Shown here: in pieces, positions 42,044 through 51,629 of the stretch
How the letters are laid out: every line of letters starts with the position of its first letter
Position numbering within the stretch: the first letter of the stretch is position 1
Source: Desulfovibrio sp. UIB00
Lineage (GTDB): Bacteria; Desulfobacterota; Desulfovibrionia; Desulfovibrionales; Desulfovibrionaceae
DNA length: 64,000 nt
Reading direction: 5' to 3'
Assembly: GCF_022508225.1 (NCBI RefSeq)
Contig: NZ_JAETXJ010000002.1
Coordinates: 372,001-436,000, forward strand
Position numbers and translations under genes: made by a program
Notes under the pieces: model-generated
What the model was told of the DNA's origin: nothing
What the model saw: the letters and a program-made list of their open reading frames with translations, nothing else
Database searches by the model: none

Positions 42044-43039
42044 TTATCTTGATTCTTCGCTTTCCTGATAGGCGGCAACATCCACCACAAGATTTTTTGA
42101 AGCCGGACGCAGGGTGATGGTGAACAGCTGCACGTCGCTGCTCGGGGCATCGGCATCCGCAAGTTTGGGCAGCATTTCTGTGGGGGCGAGCATGATGGTG
42201 GCTTCGCCCTTGCTGGCAGACATGAAATACTCAAGCACCTGCCGCAGCATGTCCTTCTGTTTGTTCAGATCCATGGACGGCATTTGGGTAAAGTTGATAT
42301 CCAGCCCCGGCAATTCGGCCTGCCACGGGCTGTATTTTTGCTCGTAAAGGGCGTTCAGCAGTTTGTCCAGGGTTTCCTGGTCCAGCTTGCGGCGCAGTTC
42401 CATGTGGTCAAGCACAAGGGGAGTCTTGCTTGAAGGCTTTTCCCCGCGCTGGGCGGGCTCAAGCCGCGCGGCCCAGACCATACCCGCAAAGCCAAGGCTG
42501 GCAAGCACTGCATCGTTGTCGTCACGTTGCGGCGTGGCGCTCAGCAGAGTGCAAACGTCCTTCATGGGCATGCCGGGTCGAAAACGGTCAAGCGCGCATA
42601 CCGGGCCAGCATCCGGCCCCGGCAGCAGGCTTTGCGCTTCGCCGGTCAGGCGTTGCTGTTCGCCCTTGGAAATAGCGAATTCCAGCACGGGTTTTTCGTC
42701 CATGCGCAGGGTCACGCTTTGCGCCTTGCCCAGCGGCACATCCTTGAAAATCCACAGGGCAAGGCCCGTGTCCACGCGCAGGTTGGCGACCGCGCCGGGG
42801 TTTTCAATGTCGTCCCGCCCGGCGGGGGGCATGTCGAACCGCACAAAATGCATACTGCGGCCAGTCTGAAAGCCCATGCTCAGAATATCTTCGCCTGTGG
42901 CGTTGATAATGGTGAGGATTTGCGGTTCAGGGCCGGGTTTTGCTATATGGGCGGCAGAGGCCGCGCCAGCAATGATCGCTCCGGCCAGCACAAGACAGAT
43001 GGCCGCGTATATGCGAAGAAACCATACATCCTTGGTCAT
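42044..43039 (-). CDS. Exported protein of unknown function
   Basis: 331 residues, no family recognised. An N-terminal hydrophobic segment (FLRIYAAICLVLAGAIIAGAASAA, residues about 6-29) looks like a signal peptide or anchor. The mature part begins with a beta-rich domain (EPQILTIINATGEDILSMGF). The middle contains PVCALDRFRPGMPMKDVCTLL, whose two Cys could form a disulfide. ATG at 43039 was chosen because it is preceded by GGAG. It stands alone between terminators. Confidence 0.75.
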   Translation of the reverse strand: MTKDVWFLRIYAAICLVLAGAIIAGAASAAHIAKPGPEPQILTIINATGEDILSMGFQTGRSMHFVRFDMPPAGRDDIENPGAVANLRVDTGLALWIFKDVPLGKAQSVTLRMDEKPVLEFAISKGEQQRLTGEAQSLLPGPDAGPVCALDRFRPGMPMKDVCTLLSATPQRDDNDAVLASLGFAGMVWAARLEPAQRGEKPSSKTPLVLDHMELRRKLDQETLDKLLNALYEQKYSPWQAELPGLDINFTQMPSMDLNKQKDMLRQVLEYFMSASKGEATIMLAPTEMLPKLADADAPSSDVQLFTITLRPASKNLVVDVAAYQESEESR

Positions 43040-43281
43040 GGCGTACTCCATGTTTGCAACTTGTGTCGACATGATAGCAGAGCGCAGGGCAGGCCCGCAA
43101 GCGGCTACGGAAGCTCTGGTTGCAAAAGACTATATAGGACAGTGTTTGCAGTGATCTGTCGTGCAGATTACTGGCGTACTTTACGCCAGCGCCATGCATT
43201 GATATGGTTGCCCGCGCCGACGTTCTTTCTGTCCCTCCCTGCGCACGATTACCGCAGCAAACCCCAACATCCGGAGATTCC

Positions 43282-44049
43282 ATGCCTCCTGCAACCCGTC
43301 AGCCTTCATCCGATCAGGCAAATGATAAAAAATGCCTGTGCCTGCGCCCTTCATCCTTGCTGGCGGCGGGCTTTCTGGTGGTGGCGGCAGTGGTGCTGGC
43401 ATACCTTGGCGGGGTTATGAGCGGCAGGGCCTACTGGAAGGCGCATCCGCAACCCATTGCGGTCAGGTCGGGCACGTCTGCGGCAAGCGCCCCTTCATTC
43501 GCAACCACGCCGGATGATGACCCGCATGCCGTGGGCGGCGACCAAGCCTCCAGCGCAGATGAGGGAGCAAGCGAGCCCAAGCAAAAAGTGCTGACCGCCG
43601 AGGAACTGCGTTTTGCCAGAGTACTGCGCAACGATGCCGCCACGGGCGATGCCCCGCTTAAACCCTTGCCGCCCATGACGCCAGTGCAGCCCAAACCTGC
43701 CGGCGTGGCTCAGGCCGGGGTTGCGCCAGCACAGCAAGGTGGTGCGCAAGGTGGCGCGGCTGGGCAGCAGGCGGCTCAGGGCGGCATTGCAAGGCCGCAG
43801 TCCTCTGGAATATATGATTATGTATTTCAGGTGGGAGCATTCAAGGATGCGGACGCTGTGGACTCTTTGCGTCAGCGTCTGGAGGGCCGGGGAATGCGTA
43901 CCAAGATGGAGCGCTCTGGCAAGCTCTATGTGGTGCTGGTGCTGCTGCGCGGCGATGAGGCCAGGGCCGCAGAGGTGCTGCGCTCCACAGAAGGCATGGG
44001 GCTGGGCAAGCCCATACAGCGCAGCCGCAAGCCAGTGCTGCAACAGTAA
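43282..44049 (+). CDS. SPOR-domain membrane protein
   Basis: 255 residues. A short cytoplasmic N-terminus leads to a membrane helix (LLAAGFLVVAAVVLAYLGGV, about 26-45) and an Ala/Gln/Gly-rich periplasmic linker. The C-terminal SPOR domain covers about 183-250 (YDYVFQVGAFKDADAVDSLRQRL and KLYVVLVLLRGDEAR). SPOR domains bind denuded glycan strands, mostly at division sites, so this is probably a septal peptidoglycan-binding protein like FtsN. ATG at 43282 has GGAG at five bases. Confidence 0.88.
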   Translation: MPPATRQPSSDQANDKKCLCLRPSSLLAAGFLVVAAVVLAYLGGVMSGRAYWKAHPQPIAVRSGTSAASAPSFATTPDDDPHAVGGDQASSADEGASEPKQKVLTAEELRFARVLRNDAATGDAPLKPLPPMTPVQPKPAGVAQAGVAPAQQGGAQGGAAGQQAAQGGIARPQSSGIYDYVFQVGAFKDADAVDSLRQRLEGRGMRTKMERSGKLYVVLVLLRGDEARAAEVLRSTEGMGLGKPIQRSRKPVLQQ

Positions 44050-44084
44050 TTTCTTGTCTTTTCCTCCGGCCTGCCCCTTGCCAT

Positions 44085-44627
44085 TTATTGGGCAGCGGGC
44101 AAAAACCGGGGTTCAATGCTCCCGCGCGCGGCATGCCGCAGGGGCAGCATTGCGGGGTTTGATCCCCCGCGCAGCGCGGCCAGCAGATCTTCTGCCCGGT
44201 CAACGTCACCACTGCACAACACGGCCATGTAGACGCCCGCCTGCTGATCCGCTCCCACGATACAGGCCGTGTCCACTCCCACCGCGTCTTTTCCTCTGAA
44301 AACATACTGGGCATCAGCCCTGCGCAGAGGCTCCCGCACCCCGGCGGCGGCGCGCAGCAATCCAGCCACGTCAGCCGCATCCGGCGGCCCTGCGGTTTTG
44401 CCCACCATGATGCGCACATGGACAGCCTCTTCCGGCCCGGTGAGCGCAAGCACCCATGCTCCCGCCATGGTTGACGGAGCCTCGGCCTGCCAGCCTTGGG
44501 GCGCTTCCAGTGAAAACCAGCCGTAGTTTTCGGCCCTTGCGGTCTGCGCTGCTGCCATCAGGGCCAGCCAGATGGCAACAGTGCAGACCGCCCAGATTGC
44601 GGGGCGCACTGTGAAATGAAAGGTCAT
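44085..44627 (-). CDS. Small secreted protein, paralogue of the one at 52541
   Basis: 180 residues with a signal peptide (IWAVCTVAIWLALMAAAQTARA). The mature part starts YGWFSLEAPQGWQAE, continues VHVRIMVGKTAG and DAQYVFRGKDAVG, and ends with VLCSGDVDRAEDLLAALRG. The same layout and several matching positions occur in the protein at 52541-53032 (YYSLDLPADWVV, FEQKGVKGYG, VVSGDARMANFVYSMRG). Function unknown. It lies 21 bases downstream of the DUF1254 gene and is probably co-transcribed with it. Confidence 0.78.
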   Translation of the reverse strand: MTFHFTVRPAIWAVCTVAIWLALMAAAQTARAENYGWFSLEAPQGWQAEAPSTMAGAWVLALTGPEEAVHVRIMVGKTAGPPDAADVAGLLRAAAGVREPLRRADAQYVFRGKDAVGVDTACIVGADQQAGVYMAVLCSGDVDRAEDLLAALRGGSNPAMLPLRHAARGSIEPRFLPAAQ

Positions 44628-44648
44628 ATGATCCTTTTACGTGGGCGT

Positions 44649-46106
44649 TTAGTCGTTCAATTCCACCTTGGGGGGCTGCCAGGTTCCCTTGCCCAGCGGC
44701 AGCACGGAGAGCCCTTCGGTTTCAGGCCAGTACAGGCGCATCACAAGAAAGATCGGGCCGTCCGGCGCGGGCAGCCAGTTGCTTTCGTGCGATTTGCCGG
44801 GGGAGTCGCGCTGGATCAGGATGGTAAGCGAGCCATCGGGATTTTTTTTCATGTCCGGCAGCATGGGCGAATTGATCAGGTAGCGGCCAATGGGATTTTT
44901 TATGAGCAGCTGGGTATTGCCGTCGTACATGGTCACAGACCAGAAAGCCTTGGCCGGAGGGTATTGCCCTGCGGGAATGGTCATGCGGTACTTGTGCTTG
45001 CTGCCATCCAGCGGGCTGCCGTCTGCCAGAGTTTTGGTCATGGGGTACACGGCTTCTTCGGCATCATTGCCGTAAATGCCCGCCTTGGCCCCGGCTGCCC
45101 GCATCAGCCAATCCCCGTTAAAGAACTCCCTGTTGCCAAAGGGAGAACTCATCTTCCAGCCGTTCACGCGAAGCCCAGGCCTTGTGACGGAGGCATCGAC
45201 CATGCCAGCGCCTTTTTGCAGACCGCGCAGCACGGCTGCCTGCGTATCCTTGGGGAGGGCATCAAATACAAAGGGTTTGCCTGCGACCACGCCAATACTG
45301 GCAAGCTGGGCGCGGATGGAGACTTCTTCCGGCCCCGCTGGCGCAAATTGCAGTGCAAAGGCCAGATAATCAAAAAATTCCGGCTTTACAAAATCCTGCC
45401 CGATGTTGGGGAAGGGCGGCATGGGAAGCGCCGGAGGCGGCGTCTGCCCCAAAAAGGCTGAGAGGGGTTTTACGGCGTAACCTGTCTGGAATTTCAGCAC
45501 GTTTTCAATATCTGCGGGGTTGAACAGCTGGGTGCGGAACAGGGCCATGGCAAACTGCGCATTGGAGCGGAACACGCGCATGCCCGCAGGCGCTGTGCCT
45601 TTCCATTCCGGCCCCACCACAAGATAGCTGCCTCCGTCGTTGCCCGTTGTCCTGCTGCCGATGTAGCCAAAGTTGAAAGTATTGGCGTCCACAAGCTGCA
45701 CGCTGAAATACCGCCCGTCCGTATCCTTCGGCACGGTAATGACCACCGGTTCGGCCCTGAGGTCAAGGCAGGCAAAGGAGTAGGGCGTGTCGCTGTTGGG
45801 CGTGATGACCACGGTGTCCTTGTAGGTGAACACCCGCGCCCCGTTGCGCAGGGCGTTGAAGGGCGCTTTGTACTGCGGGGACTTTGTGTCAACGGAGTAT
45901 TCATAGGTAACGGCGTAGTGCATCACTATGGGCAGGCCATAAACAAAACCTTGCGCGGCAATGTTTTCTACCGTAGCGGGATCGGGAAATTCCTTCGGCT
46001 GTTGCGCGGCGTGGATGACGGGGGCGCAAAGGATCGAGGTGAGTATAAGCGCCGCCGTCACCCTCGTAACTTTGGCGATGCCGAAAACAGGCGAAAAGAT
46101 TGTCAT
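44649..46106 (-). CDS. DUF1254/DUF1214 family exported protein
   Basis: 485 residues. A signal peptide (about residues 1-30, ending PVIHA) is followed by the DUF1254 domain, with GFVYGLPIVMHYAVTYEY, VITPNSDTPYSFACLDLRAEP and DGRYFSVQLVDANTFNFGYIG. The C-terminal DUF1214 domain has FWSVTMYDGNTQLLIKNPIGRY and NWLPAPDGPIFLVMRLYWP. The family is large, periplasmic and without an assigned reaction. ATG at 46106 follows GAGGG; the longer frame to 46235 runs into the divergent exporter promoter. Confidence 0.9.
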   Translation of the reverse strand: MTIFSPVFGIAKVTRVTAALILTSILCAPVIHAAQQPKEFPDPATVENIAAQGFVYGLPIVMHYAVTYEYSVDTKSPQYKAPFNALRNGARVFTYKDTVVITPNSDTPYSFACLDLRAEPVVITVPKDTDGRYFSVQLVDANTFNFGYIGSRTTGNDGGSYLVVGPEWKGTAPAGMRVFRSNAQFAMALFRTQLFNPADIENVLKFQTGYAVKPLSAFLGQTPPPALPMPPFPNIGQDFVKPEFFDYLAFALQFAPAGPEEVSIRAQLASIGVVAGKPFVFDALPKDTQAAVLRGLQKGAGMVDASVTRPGLRVNGWKMSSPFGNREFFNGDWLMRAAGAKAGIYGNDAEEAVYPMTKTLADGSPLDGSKHKYRMTIPAGQYPPAKAFWSVTMYDGNTQLLIKNPIGRYLINSPMLPDMKKNPDGSLTILIQRDSPGKSHESNWLPAPDGPIFLVMRLYWPETEGLSVLPLGKGTWQPPKVELND

Positions 46107-46326
46107 GATGCCCTCGGTATAGTTAAAGGCCTGAGCGCTGTATTGCAGTTCCGTTCTTTTTGCTTGCACCACAAACCCGCCGAAATCAACTGTTCTATTA
46201 TATGTGCTGCGCAGCATGGACAAGGCCCGCTCCACTGGCTATTCTGGCAGACAGCGGGGCGCACGGCCCCGGCATAAAACTGTCTGGCGCGGCAAACGCT
46301 TGCGGCGATTGCGCGTAGGGAGGAAT

Positions 46327-47322
46327 ATGGCTGTCCCCCGTAAGGTTTTTGGCCTTGGCGCGGCTTTGGCTGTGCTGCTGGCTGTTTTTTTGTTGTGGCA
46401 GTGGCTGCGGCACGATGGTGACCAGCTTGTGCTGTACGGCAATGTGGACATACGGCAGGTTGACCTGAGCTTTCGCGTTAACGGGCGCATTGCAAGTGTG
46501 CTTGTTGACGAGGGCGATGCAGTTGCCCCAGGCCAGACGCTGGCCCGCATTGACGATGATCTGCTGACCCAGCAGCGCGATCAGGCAGCCGCAGAACTTG
46601 AACGGCAGCAGGCCTCCCTGTTGCGACTTGAGCGCGGTTACCGAGTGGAAGAAATCGCTCAGGCCCGCGCGGCGGTGAGCGGCTCTGCCGCTCTGGCGGA
46701 AAACGCGCAGATCAACCTGAACCGCGTTGCGGCCATGCGCGTTTCCAACGCTATTTCGCAAAAAGATCTGGACAACGCCCGCGCTCAGTACAGCGAGGCC
46801 AGCGCCAAGCTGCGTTCCAATCAGGATCAGCTCGACATGCTGCTCTCCGGCTACCGGGAAGAGGAAGTGCTGGCGCAAAAAGCGGCAGTGGCCGCTGCCG
46901 CCGCAGCCCTCAATCATGCGGAAATCCAGCTGCGCGATGCCGTGCTTGCCGCGCCGCAAAAAGGCATTGTGCTCACCCGCGCCCGCGAGGCAGGGGCCAT
47001 AGTGCAGGCCGGGCAGACCGTGTATACCCTCACCCTTACCGACCCCCTGTGGCTGCGGGCTTATGTGGACGAACCCAATCTGGGGCGCGTCAAGCCCGGC
47101 ATGCCTGTGAAGATTCTGGTGGACGCCGCGCCGGGCAAGAGCTTTTCCGGCACGGTGGGCTTTATTTCGCCCACGGCGGAATTTACCCCCAAGACCGTTG
47201 AAACGCGCGAAGTGCGCACTGCACTGGTCTACCGATTGCGCGTGCAGGCGCAGGATCCGGAAAACGTCATGCGGCAGGGCATGCCCGTGACCATAATTTT
47301 GCAGGATACACCCGCGCCATGA
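46327..47322 (+). CDS. HlyD/YbhG-type periplasmic adaptor of ABC exporter
   Basis: 331-residue membrane-fusion protein. One N-terminal anchor (ALAVLLAVFLLWQWL) is followed by the first lipoyl half (VNGRIASVLVDEGDAVAPGQTLARID) and a coiled coil (QQRDQAAAELERQQASLLRLE to EVLAQKAAVAAAAAAL). The second lipoyl half (LAAPQKGIVLTRAREAGAIV) and a beta-barrel domain complete it. ATG at 46327 follows GGAGGA. It starts a four-gene operon (adaptor, double ATPase, two permeases) with the order of E. coli ybhGFSR; the next gene overlaps by ATGA. Confidence 0.92.
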   Translation: MAVPRKVFGLGAALAVLLAVFLLWQWLRHDGDQLVLYGNVDIRQVDLSFRVNGRIASVLVDEGDAVAPGQTLARIDDDLLTQQRDQAAAELERQQASLLRLERGYRVEEIAQARAAVSGSAALAENAQINLNRVAAMRVSNAISQKDLDNARAQYSEASAKLRSNQDQLDMLLSGYREEEVLAQKAAVAAAAAALNHAEIQLRDAVLAAPQKGIVLTRAREAGAIVQAGQTVYTLTLTDPLWLRAYVDEPNLGRVKPGMPVKILVDAAPGKSFSGTVGFISPTAEFTPKTVETREVRTALVYRLRVQAQDPENVMRQGMPVTIILQDTPAP

Positions 47323-49181
47323 GCGACAGCGCCGCCGATCAGGCCGTCTGTCTGGAAGGGCTGGTCATGCGCTTCGGCAAGGGGCGCGAGGCCGTCACCG
47401 CTCTGGACGGCGTGAACGCGATCATCCCCGCCGGGCGCATCACCGGGCTGGTGGGGCCTGACGCGGCGGGCAAAACCACGCTCATGCGCATCATGGCGGG
47501 TCTTATGCCGCCAAGCGAGGGGCGCGCAAACCTCTTTGGGCAAAGCCCGGCAGAGCTCATGCGCAGCCAGCCCAACAGCATAGGCTACATGCCGCAACGC
47601 TTTGGCCTGTACGAGGATATTTCCGTCATGGCCAACATGCGCCTGCATGCCAGCCTGCGCGGGCTTGAAGGGACGGAACGCGACCGCGTGTTTGAAAAGC
47701 TGCTGGGGTTCACCAGTCTTGCCCCTTTTACCGAGCGTCTTGCAGGCAGACTGTCTGGCGGCATGAAGCAGAAGCTGGGCATTGCCTGCGCGCTGCTCGG
47801 CTCGCCGCGTCTGCTGCTGCTTGACGAACCCGGCGTGGGCGTTGACCCGCAGTCGCGCCGCGAACTCTGGCGTATGGTGCAGGATTTGAGTCAGGACGGT
47901 ATGACCGTCGTGTGGTCCACCGCATATCTGGATGAAGCCGAGCGCTGCCCCGGCGTGATCATGCTGGACAGTGGCCGTGTGCTGTTTGCCGGGCCGCCGG
48001 AGGAACTCACCGCGCGGGCCGAAGGGCGGGTTTTTCTGCTGCGGGCCGATGCAGGGACGCATAAAAAGGAACTGGCCCTCTGGACCATGCGACCCGGCAT
48101 TGAGGACGCCCTCATCCAGGGCAGCCGCATCCGGCTTGTACTGGCGGCAAATGCCCCTGACGATCTGCGGCGCGAGGTGCTGGCCCGTGGCGGCGAGGCC
48201 GTTTCCCCACGGCTGGAAGACGCCTACATGAGCGCCGTGGGCGGCATCAACCAGAGTCCTTCGCCCTACGGCAAGCTGCACGTGGCCCACAACGGAGGCG
48301 GTCACTCTGGCCCTCAGGGCAGCAACGGTGGCAGCAGTGTTCTGGCGCATGAGGGCGCGGCAGGATCGCCTCCTGCGGCTGCCACTTCGCCAGACGTAGT
48401 TTTGTCCGCTGCTCCCGCTGATTCCGGCCCGACCTTTTCCATCTCGGCCCGCAACCTTACCAAACGGTTTGGCGCATTTGTGGCGGCGCGCGATATTTCT
48501 TTTGATGTGCGGCCCGGCGAGATTTTTGGCCTGCTCGGGCCCAATGGGGCGGGCAAGTCCACCACCTTCCGCATGCTCTGCGGGCTTTCGCGTCCCACAT
48601 CCGGCAGTTGCGCCGTAGACGGGGTAGACCTGCTGAGCGCGGGCAGCGAGGCCCGCTCGCGTCTGGGCTACATGGCGCAGAAGTTTTCGCTGTACCCGGA
48701 TATTCCCGTGCGCGAAAACATCACCATTTTTGCCGAGCTGTACGGTCTTTCCAGGGAGCGGCGCAACGCCCTTTTGCCCGAACTGGCCGAGGCACTGGAA
48801 TTGCAGCCCTATCTGCGCAGCCGTACAGGCTCATTGCCGCTGGGGCAAAAGCAGCGGCTGGCCCTGCTGTGCGCCACCCTGCACGAACCGCCCGTGCTGT
48901 TTCTTGACGAGCCGACCTCGGGCGTGGACGCGCGCACCCGTAGGGATTTCTGGAAGCACATTTCCGCCATGACCACAGCCGGGGCCGCCGTGCTTGTGAC
49001 GACCCACTTCATGGAAGAAGCCGAGTACTGCGACCGCATCGCGCTGATCTATCGCGGAGCCATGATCAGCATGGGAACGCCGGACGAACTCAAGGCATCC
49101 TGCACCGAGGTGGAAGACCCCACGCTGGAAGAAGCCTTTATCGCCAGCATTGAAAAATACGACAGGGAGCATCCGCAGTAG
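47319..49181 (+). CDS. ABC exporter ATPase with two fused nucleotide-binding domains, YbhF-like
   Basis: 620 residues. The first domain has Walker A GPDAAGKTTLM, signature LSGGMKQKLGIACALLG and Walker B LLLDEPGVGVDPQSR. After a Gly/Ser/Ala-rich linker (about residues 305-365) comes the second domain, with GPNGAGKSTTF, signature LPLGQKQRLALLC and Walker B LFLDEPTSGVDARTR. The second signature departs from LSGGQ, as in YbhF relatives, so the two sites may not be equal. The pump probably exports drugs or lipophilic compounds; the substrate is unknown. Confidence 0.93.
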   Translation: MSDSAADQAVCLEGLVMRFGKGREAVTALDGVNAIIPAGRITGLVGPDAAGKTTLMRIMAGLMPPSEGRANLFGQSPAELMRSQPNSIGYMPQRFGLYEDISVMANMRLHASLRGLEGTERDRVFEKLLGFTSLAPFTERLAGRLSGGMKQKLGIACALLGSPRLLLLDEPGVGVDPQSRRELWRMVQDLSQDGMTVVWSTAYLDEAERCPGVIMLDSGRVLFAGPPEELTARAEGRVFLLRADAGTHKKELALWTMRPGIEDALIQGSRIRLVLAANAPDDLRREVLARGGEAVSPRLEDAYMSAVGGINQSPSPYGKLHVAHNGGGHSGPQGSNGGSSVLAHEGAAGSPPAAATSPDVVLSAAPADSGPTFSISARNLTKRFGAFVAARDISFDVRPGEIFGLLGPNGAGKSTTFRMLCGLSRPTSGSCAVDGVDLLSAGSEARSRLGYMAQKFSLYPDIPVRENITIFAELYGLSRERRNALLPELAEALELQPYLRSRTGSLPLGQKQRLALLCATLHEPPVLFLDEPTSGVDARTRRDFWKHISAMTTAGAAVLVTTHFMEEAEYCDRIALIYRGAMISMGTPDELKASCTEVEDPTLEEAFIASIEKYDREHPQ

Positions 49182-49244
49182 CCGCCTTGCGCGATTTTTT
49201 TGCAAACCGCTGCTGCCGGGAGATACAACCAAGAATCAGGCCCT

Positions 49245-50372
49245 ATGCTACGCAACATCTGGTTACGACAGTTATTTGCCCTTGTGGGCAAGGAATTTCA
49301 GCAGATCGTGCGCGATCCCTCGTCCTATCTGGTGGCCGGGGTTTTGCCGTTCATTTTTCTGCTGCTCTTTGGCTACGGCATCACGCTGGATGCGGGCGTG
49401 CTGCGGCTGGGCGTGCTGAATCAGAGCGGCGGGCGGCATTCGCTGAGCCTGGCGGCGGATTTTGCCCATTCCCCGTGGTTTGCCACGCGGCCAGTGGGCA
49501 CCATGGCCGATGCAGGGCGCATGATGCGCGATTCTGTGGTGCAGGGCATTCTGGTGATCCAGCAGGATTTTGACGAACAGCTTGAGCGGGGCAGCGCCGG
49601 GGCCGTACAGGTGCTTGTGGACGGGTCAGAACCCAATACCGCCCAGTATATCCAGAATTACAGCCAGGGGCTGATTATGTCCTGGCAGCGCACCGCCTTA
49701 CCGGATGGCGTTGCAGCAGCGCTGCCCATCAATATTCAGCCGCGCTTCTGGTACAACCCTGCGGCCAAGAGCGTGCAGTTTCTTGTGCCTGGGGCCATCA
49801 CTGTAATTATGACCCTGATCGGCACACTGCTGACCTCGCTGGTATTTGCGCGCGAGTGGGAGCGCGGCACCATGGAGGCCATGTTCGCCACGCCTGTGAG
49901 CCGCATGCAACTGCTGCTGGGCAAGCTGATTCCATATTTCTGCATGGGCATGTTCAGCATGGCCCTGTGCGCGGTGGCGGCGGTGACGCTCTTTGCCGTG
50001 CCCTTTCGCGGTTCCCTGTGGGTGCTTGTGTTATTGTCGTCCGTATTCATGCTGAGCGCGCTGGGTCAGGGGCTGCTGATTTCCGTAACCCTGCGCGGGC
50101 AACTGGTGGCGGCTGAGGCGGGGCTTTTCTCCGGCTTTTTGCCCGCACTGCTGCTCTCTGGTTTTGTGTTTGACATCAACAGCATGCCGCCCGTGCTTCA
50201 GGCCCTGACGCGGCTTTTGCCCGCCAGCTACTTCAATACCTGTTTGCGTACCATCTTTCTGACCGGGGACGTGTGGGGCGTGTTTGGCCCCAGCCTTCTG
50301 TTCATGGGGCTGCTGGCCTCGGTCTTGCTGGGGCTGGTGTACCGCAACCTTGTCAAAAGGCTGGACGCGTGA
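49245..50372 (+). CDS. ABC exporter permease, YbhS-like
   Basis: 375-residue ABC-2 type permease. An N-terminal helix (YLVAGVLPFIFLLLFGYGI) is followed by a periplasmic domain (about 50-180) and five further helices with VFAREWERGTMEAMFATPVSRMQLLLGKLIPY, the ABC-2 coupling region. ATG at 49245 was chosen over TTG at 49200, which leaves a non-family N-terminus; neither start has a strong signal. Its stop overlaps the next start (TGATG). Confidence 0.92.
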   Translation: MLRNIWLRQLFALVGKEFQQIVRDPSSYLVAGVLPFIFLLLFGYGITLDAGVLRLGVLNQSGGRHSLSLAADFAHSPWFATRPVGTMADAGRMMRDSVVQGILVIQQDFDEQLERGSAGAVQVLVDGSEPNTAQYIQNYSQGLIMSWQRTALPDGVAAALPINIQPRFWYNPAAKSVQFLVPGAITVIMTLIGTLLTSLVFAREWERGTMEAMFATPVSRMQLLLGKLIPYFCMGMFSMALCAVAAVTLFAVPFRGSLWVLVLLSSVFMLSALGQGLLISVTLRGQLVAAEAGLFSGFLPALLLSGFVFDINSMPPVLQALTRLLPASYFNTCLRTIFLTGDVWGVFGPSLLFMGLLASVLLGLVYRNLVKRLDA

Positions 50373-51532
50373 TGGCAAGAATAACGCTGCCCCGTCTGAA
50401 CCTGCGGCGCATGGCGACCATTGTGCGCAAGGAACTGCTGGTGCTGCTGTGCAACAAGGTTTCGCGCATGCTTATTATCGTGCCGCCGCTCATGCAGATT
50501 GTGGTGTTTGGCTGGGCGGCCACCATGGAAGTGCGCAATGTGGACGTGGCCGTGCTCAACCAGGACAGCGGCAACTGGAGCCGCGAGATCGTGCGCAGGC
50601 TACAGGGGTCGCACACCTTCCGCAGCGTGACATTTCTGGATGGCGAGGCGGATGTTCGCCCGACCATCGAGCGGCAAAAGGCCCTGTTTGTCATGGTGTT
50701 TGATGATGAATTTTCCCGCAGGGTCGATGCGGGTACGCCAGCGCAGATGCAGGTGATACTCGATGGCAGGCGCTCCAACGCGGCGCAGATTGCCTCCTAC
50801 TATCTTGAAACCATTGTGCGCGGTATAGGGGAATCCACGCCACGGGGGCAAATGGCGCTCGGCGCTGCAACTGGCGCGGCAGGCGGCGCGCCCAAGCTGG
50901 ATGTGCGCGTTCGCTGCTGGTTCAACCCCAATCTGGAATTTCAGTGGTTCTTTTTACCCAACCTTATAGGCATGCTGGGCTTTATGCTGGGGCTGGTGGT
51001 GACGGGCCTTTCCGTAGCGCGGGAGCGCGAGGTGGGCACCTTTGACCAGTTGCTGGTTTCCCCGGCCACGCCTACGGAGATCGCCCTTGCCAAGCTGGTG
51101 CCGGGTTGTGTGGTGGGGCTGGTGCACGGCACCATTTTTCTGCTCATCTCCGTATTCGGTTTCGGGGTGCCGTTTAGCGGTTCGCTGGTGTTGCTCTACG
51201 TAGCCATGCTGGTTTTTGCCATGGCTTCGGGCGGGGTGGGGCTGATGGTGTCGTCGCTTTCGGCAACGCAGCAGCAGGCCTTTCTGGGGGCCTTTACCGT
51301 AGGGGTGCCGTGCATTCTTATTTCCGGCGCAGTCACGCCCGTCATCAACATGCCGCCATTTTTGCAATACGCCAGCCAGCTGAACCCCATGCGGCATTTT
51401 ACCACCATTGTTCAGGGAGTGTTTCTGAAAGATATCACTGTGGCGGCGGCAGCGGTGAGCCTTGGCAAGATTGCCTGCATCAGCGCGGTGGCTGTGAGCG
51501 TTGCCGTGTGGATGTTCAAGCGCAAGGCTTGA
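50372..51532 (+). CDS. ABC exporter permease, YbhR-like
   Basis: 386-residue ABC-2 permease, the partner of the preceding gene. It shows the same design: first helix MLIIVPPLMQIVVFGWAATM, a large periplasmic domain, then LSVAREREVGTFDQLLVSPATPTEIALAKLVPG and further helices. It ends with WMFKRKA. Translation is coupled to the upstream permease. No terminator hairpin is obvious after it. Confidence 0.92.
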   Translation: MARITLPRLNLRRMATIVRKELLVLLCNKVSRMLIIVPPLMQIVVFGWAATMEVRNVDVAVLNQDSGNWSREIVRRLQGSHTFRSVTFLDGEADVRPTIERQKALFVMVFDDEFSRRVDAGTPAQMQVILDGRRSNAAQIASYYLETIVRGIGESTPRGQMALGAATGAAGGAPKLDVRVRCWFNPNLEFQWFFLPNLIGMLGFMLGLVVTGLSVAREREVGTFDQLLVSPATPTEIALAKLVPGCVVGLVHGTIFLLISVFGFGVPFSGSLVLLYVAMLVFAMASGGVGLMVSSLSATQQQAFLGAFTVGVPCILISGAVTPVINMPPFLQYASQLNPMRHFTTIVQGVFLKDITVAAAAVSLGKIACISAVAVSVAVWMFKRKA

Positions 51533-51629
51533 GCGGGTGGTCTAAGTGCCCCTCATAAGGCGTGCATAAATCAGGCTGGCCGTGTGCTGCTAACCTCTGG
51601 CGTGAAGCTGGTGCAGAATCAGGATTGGG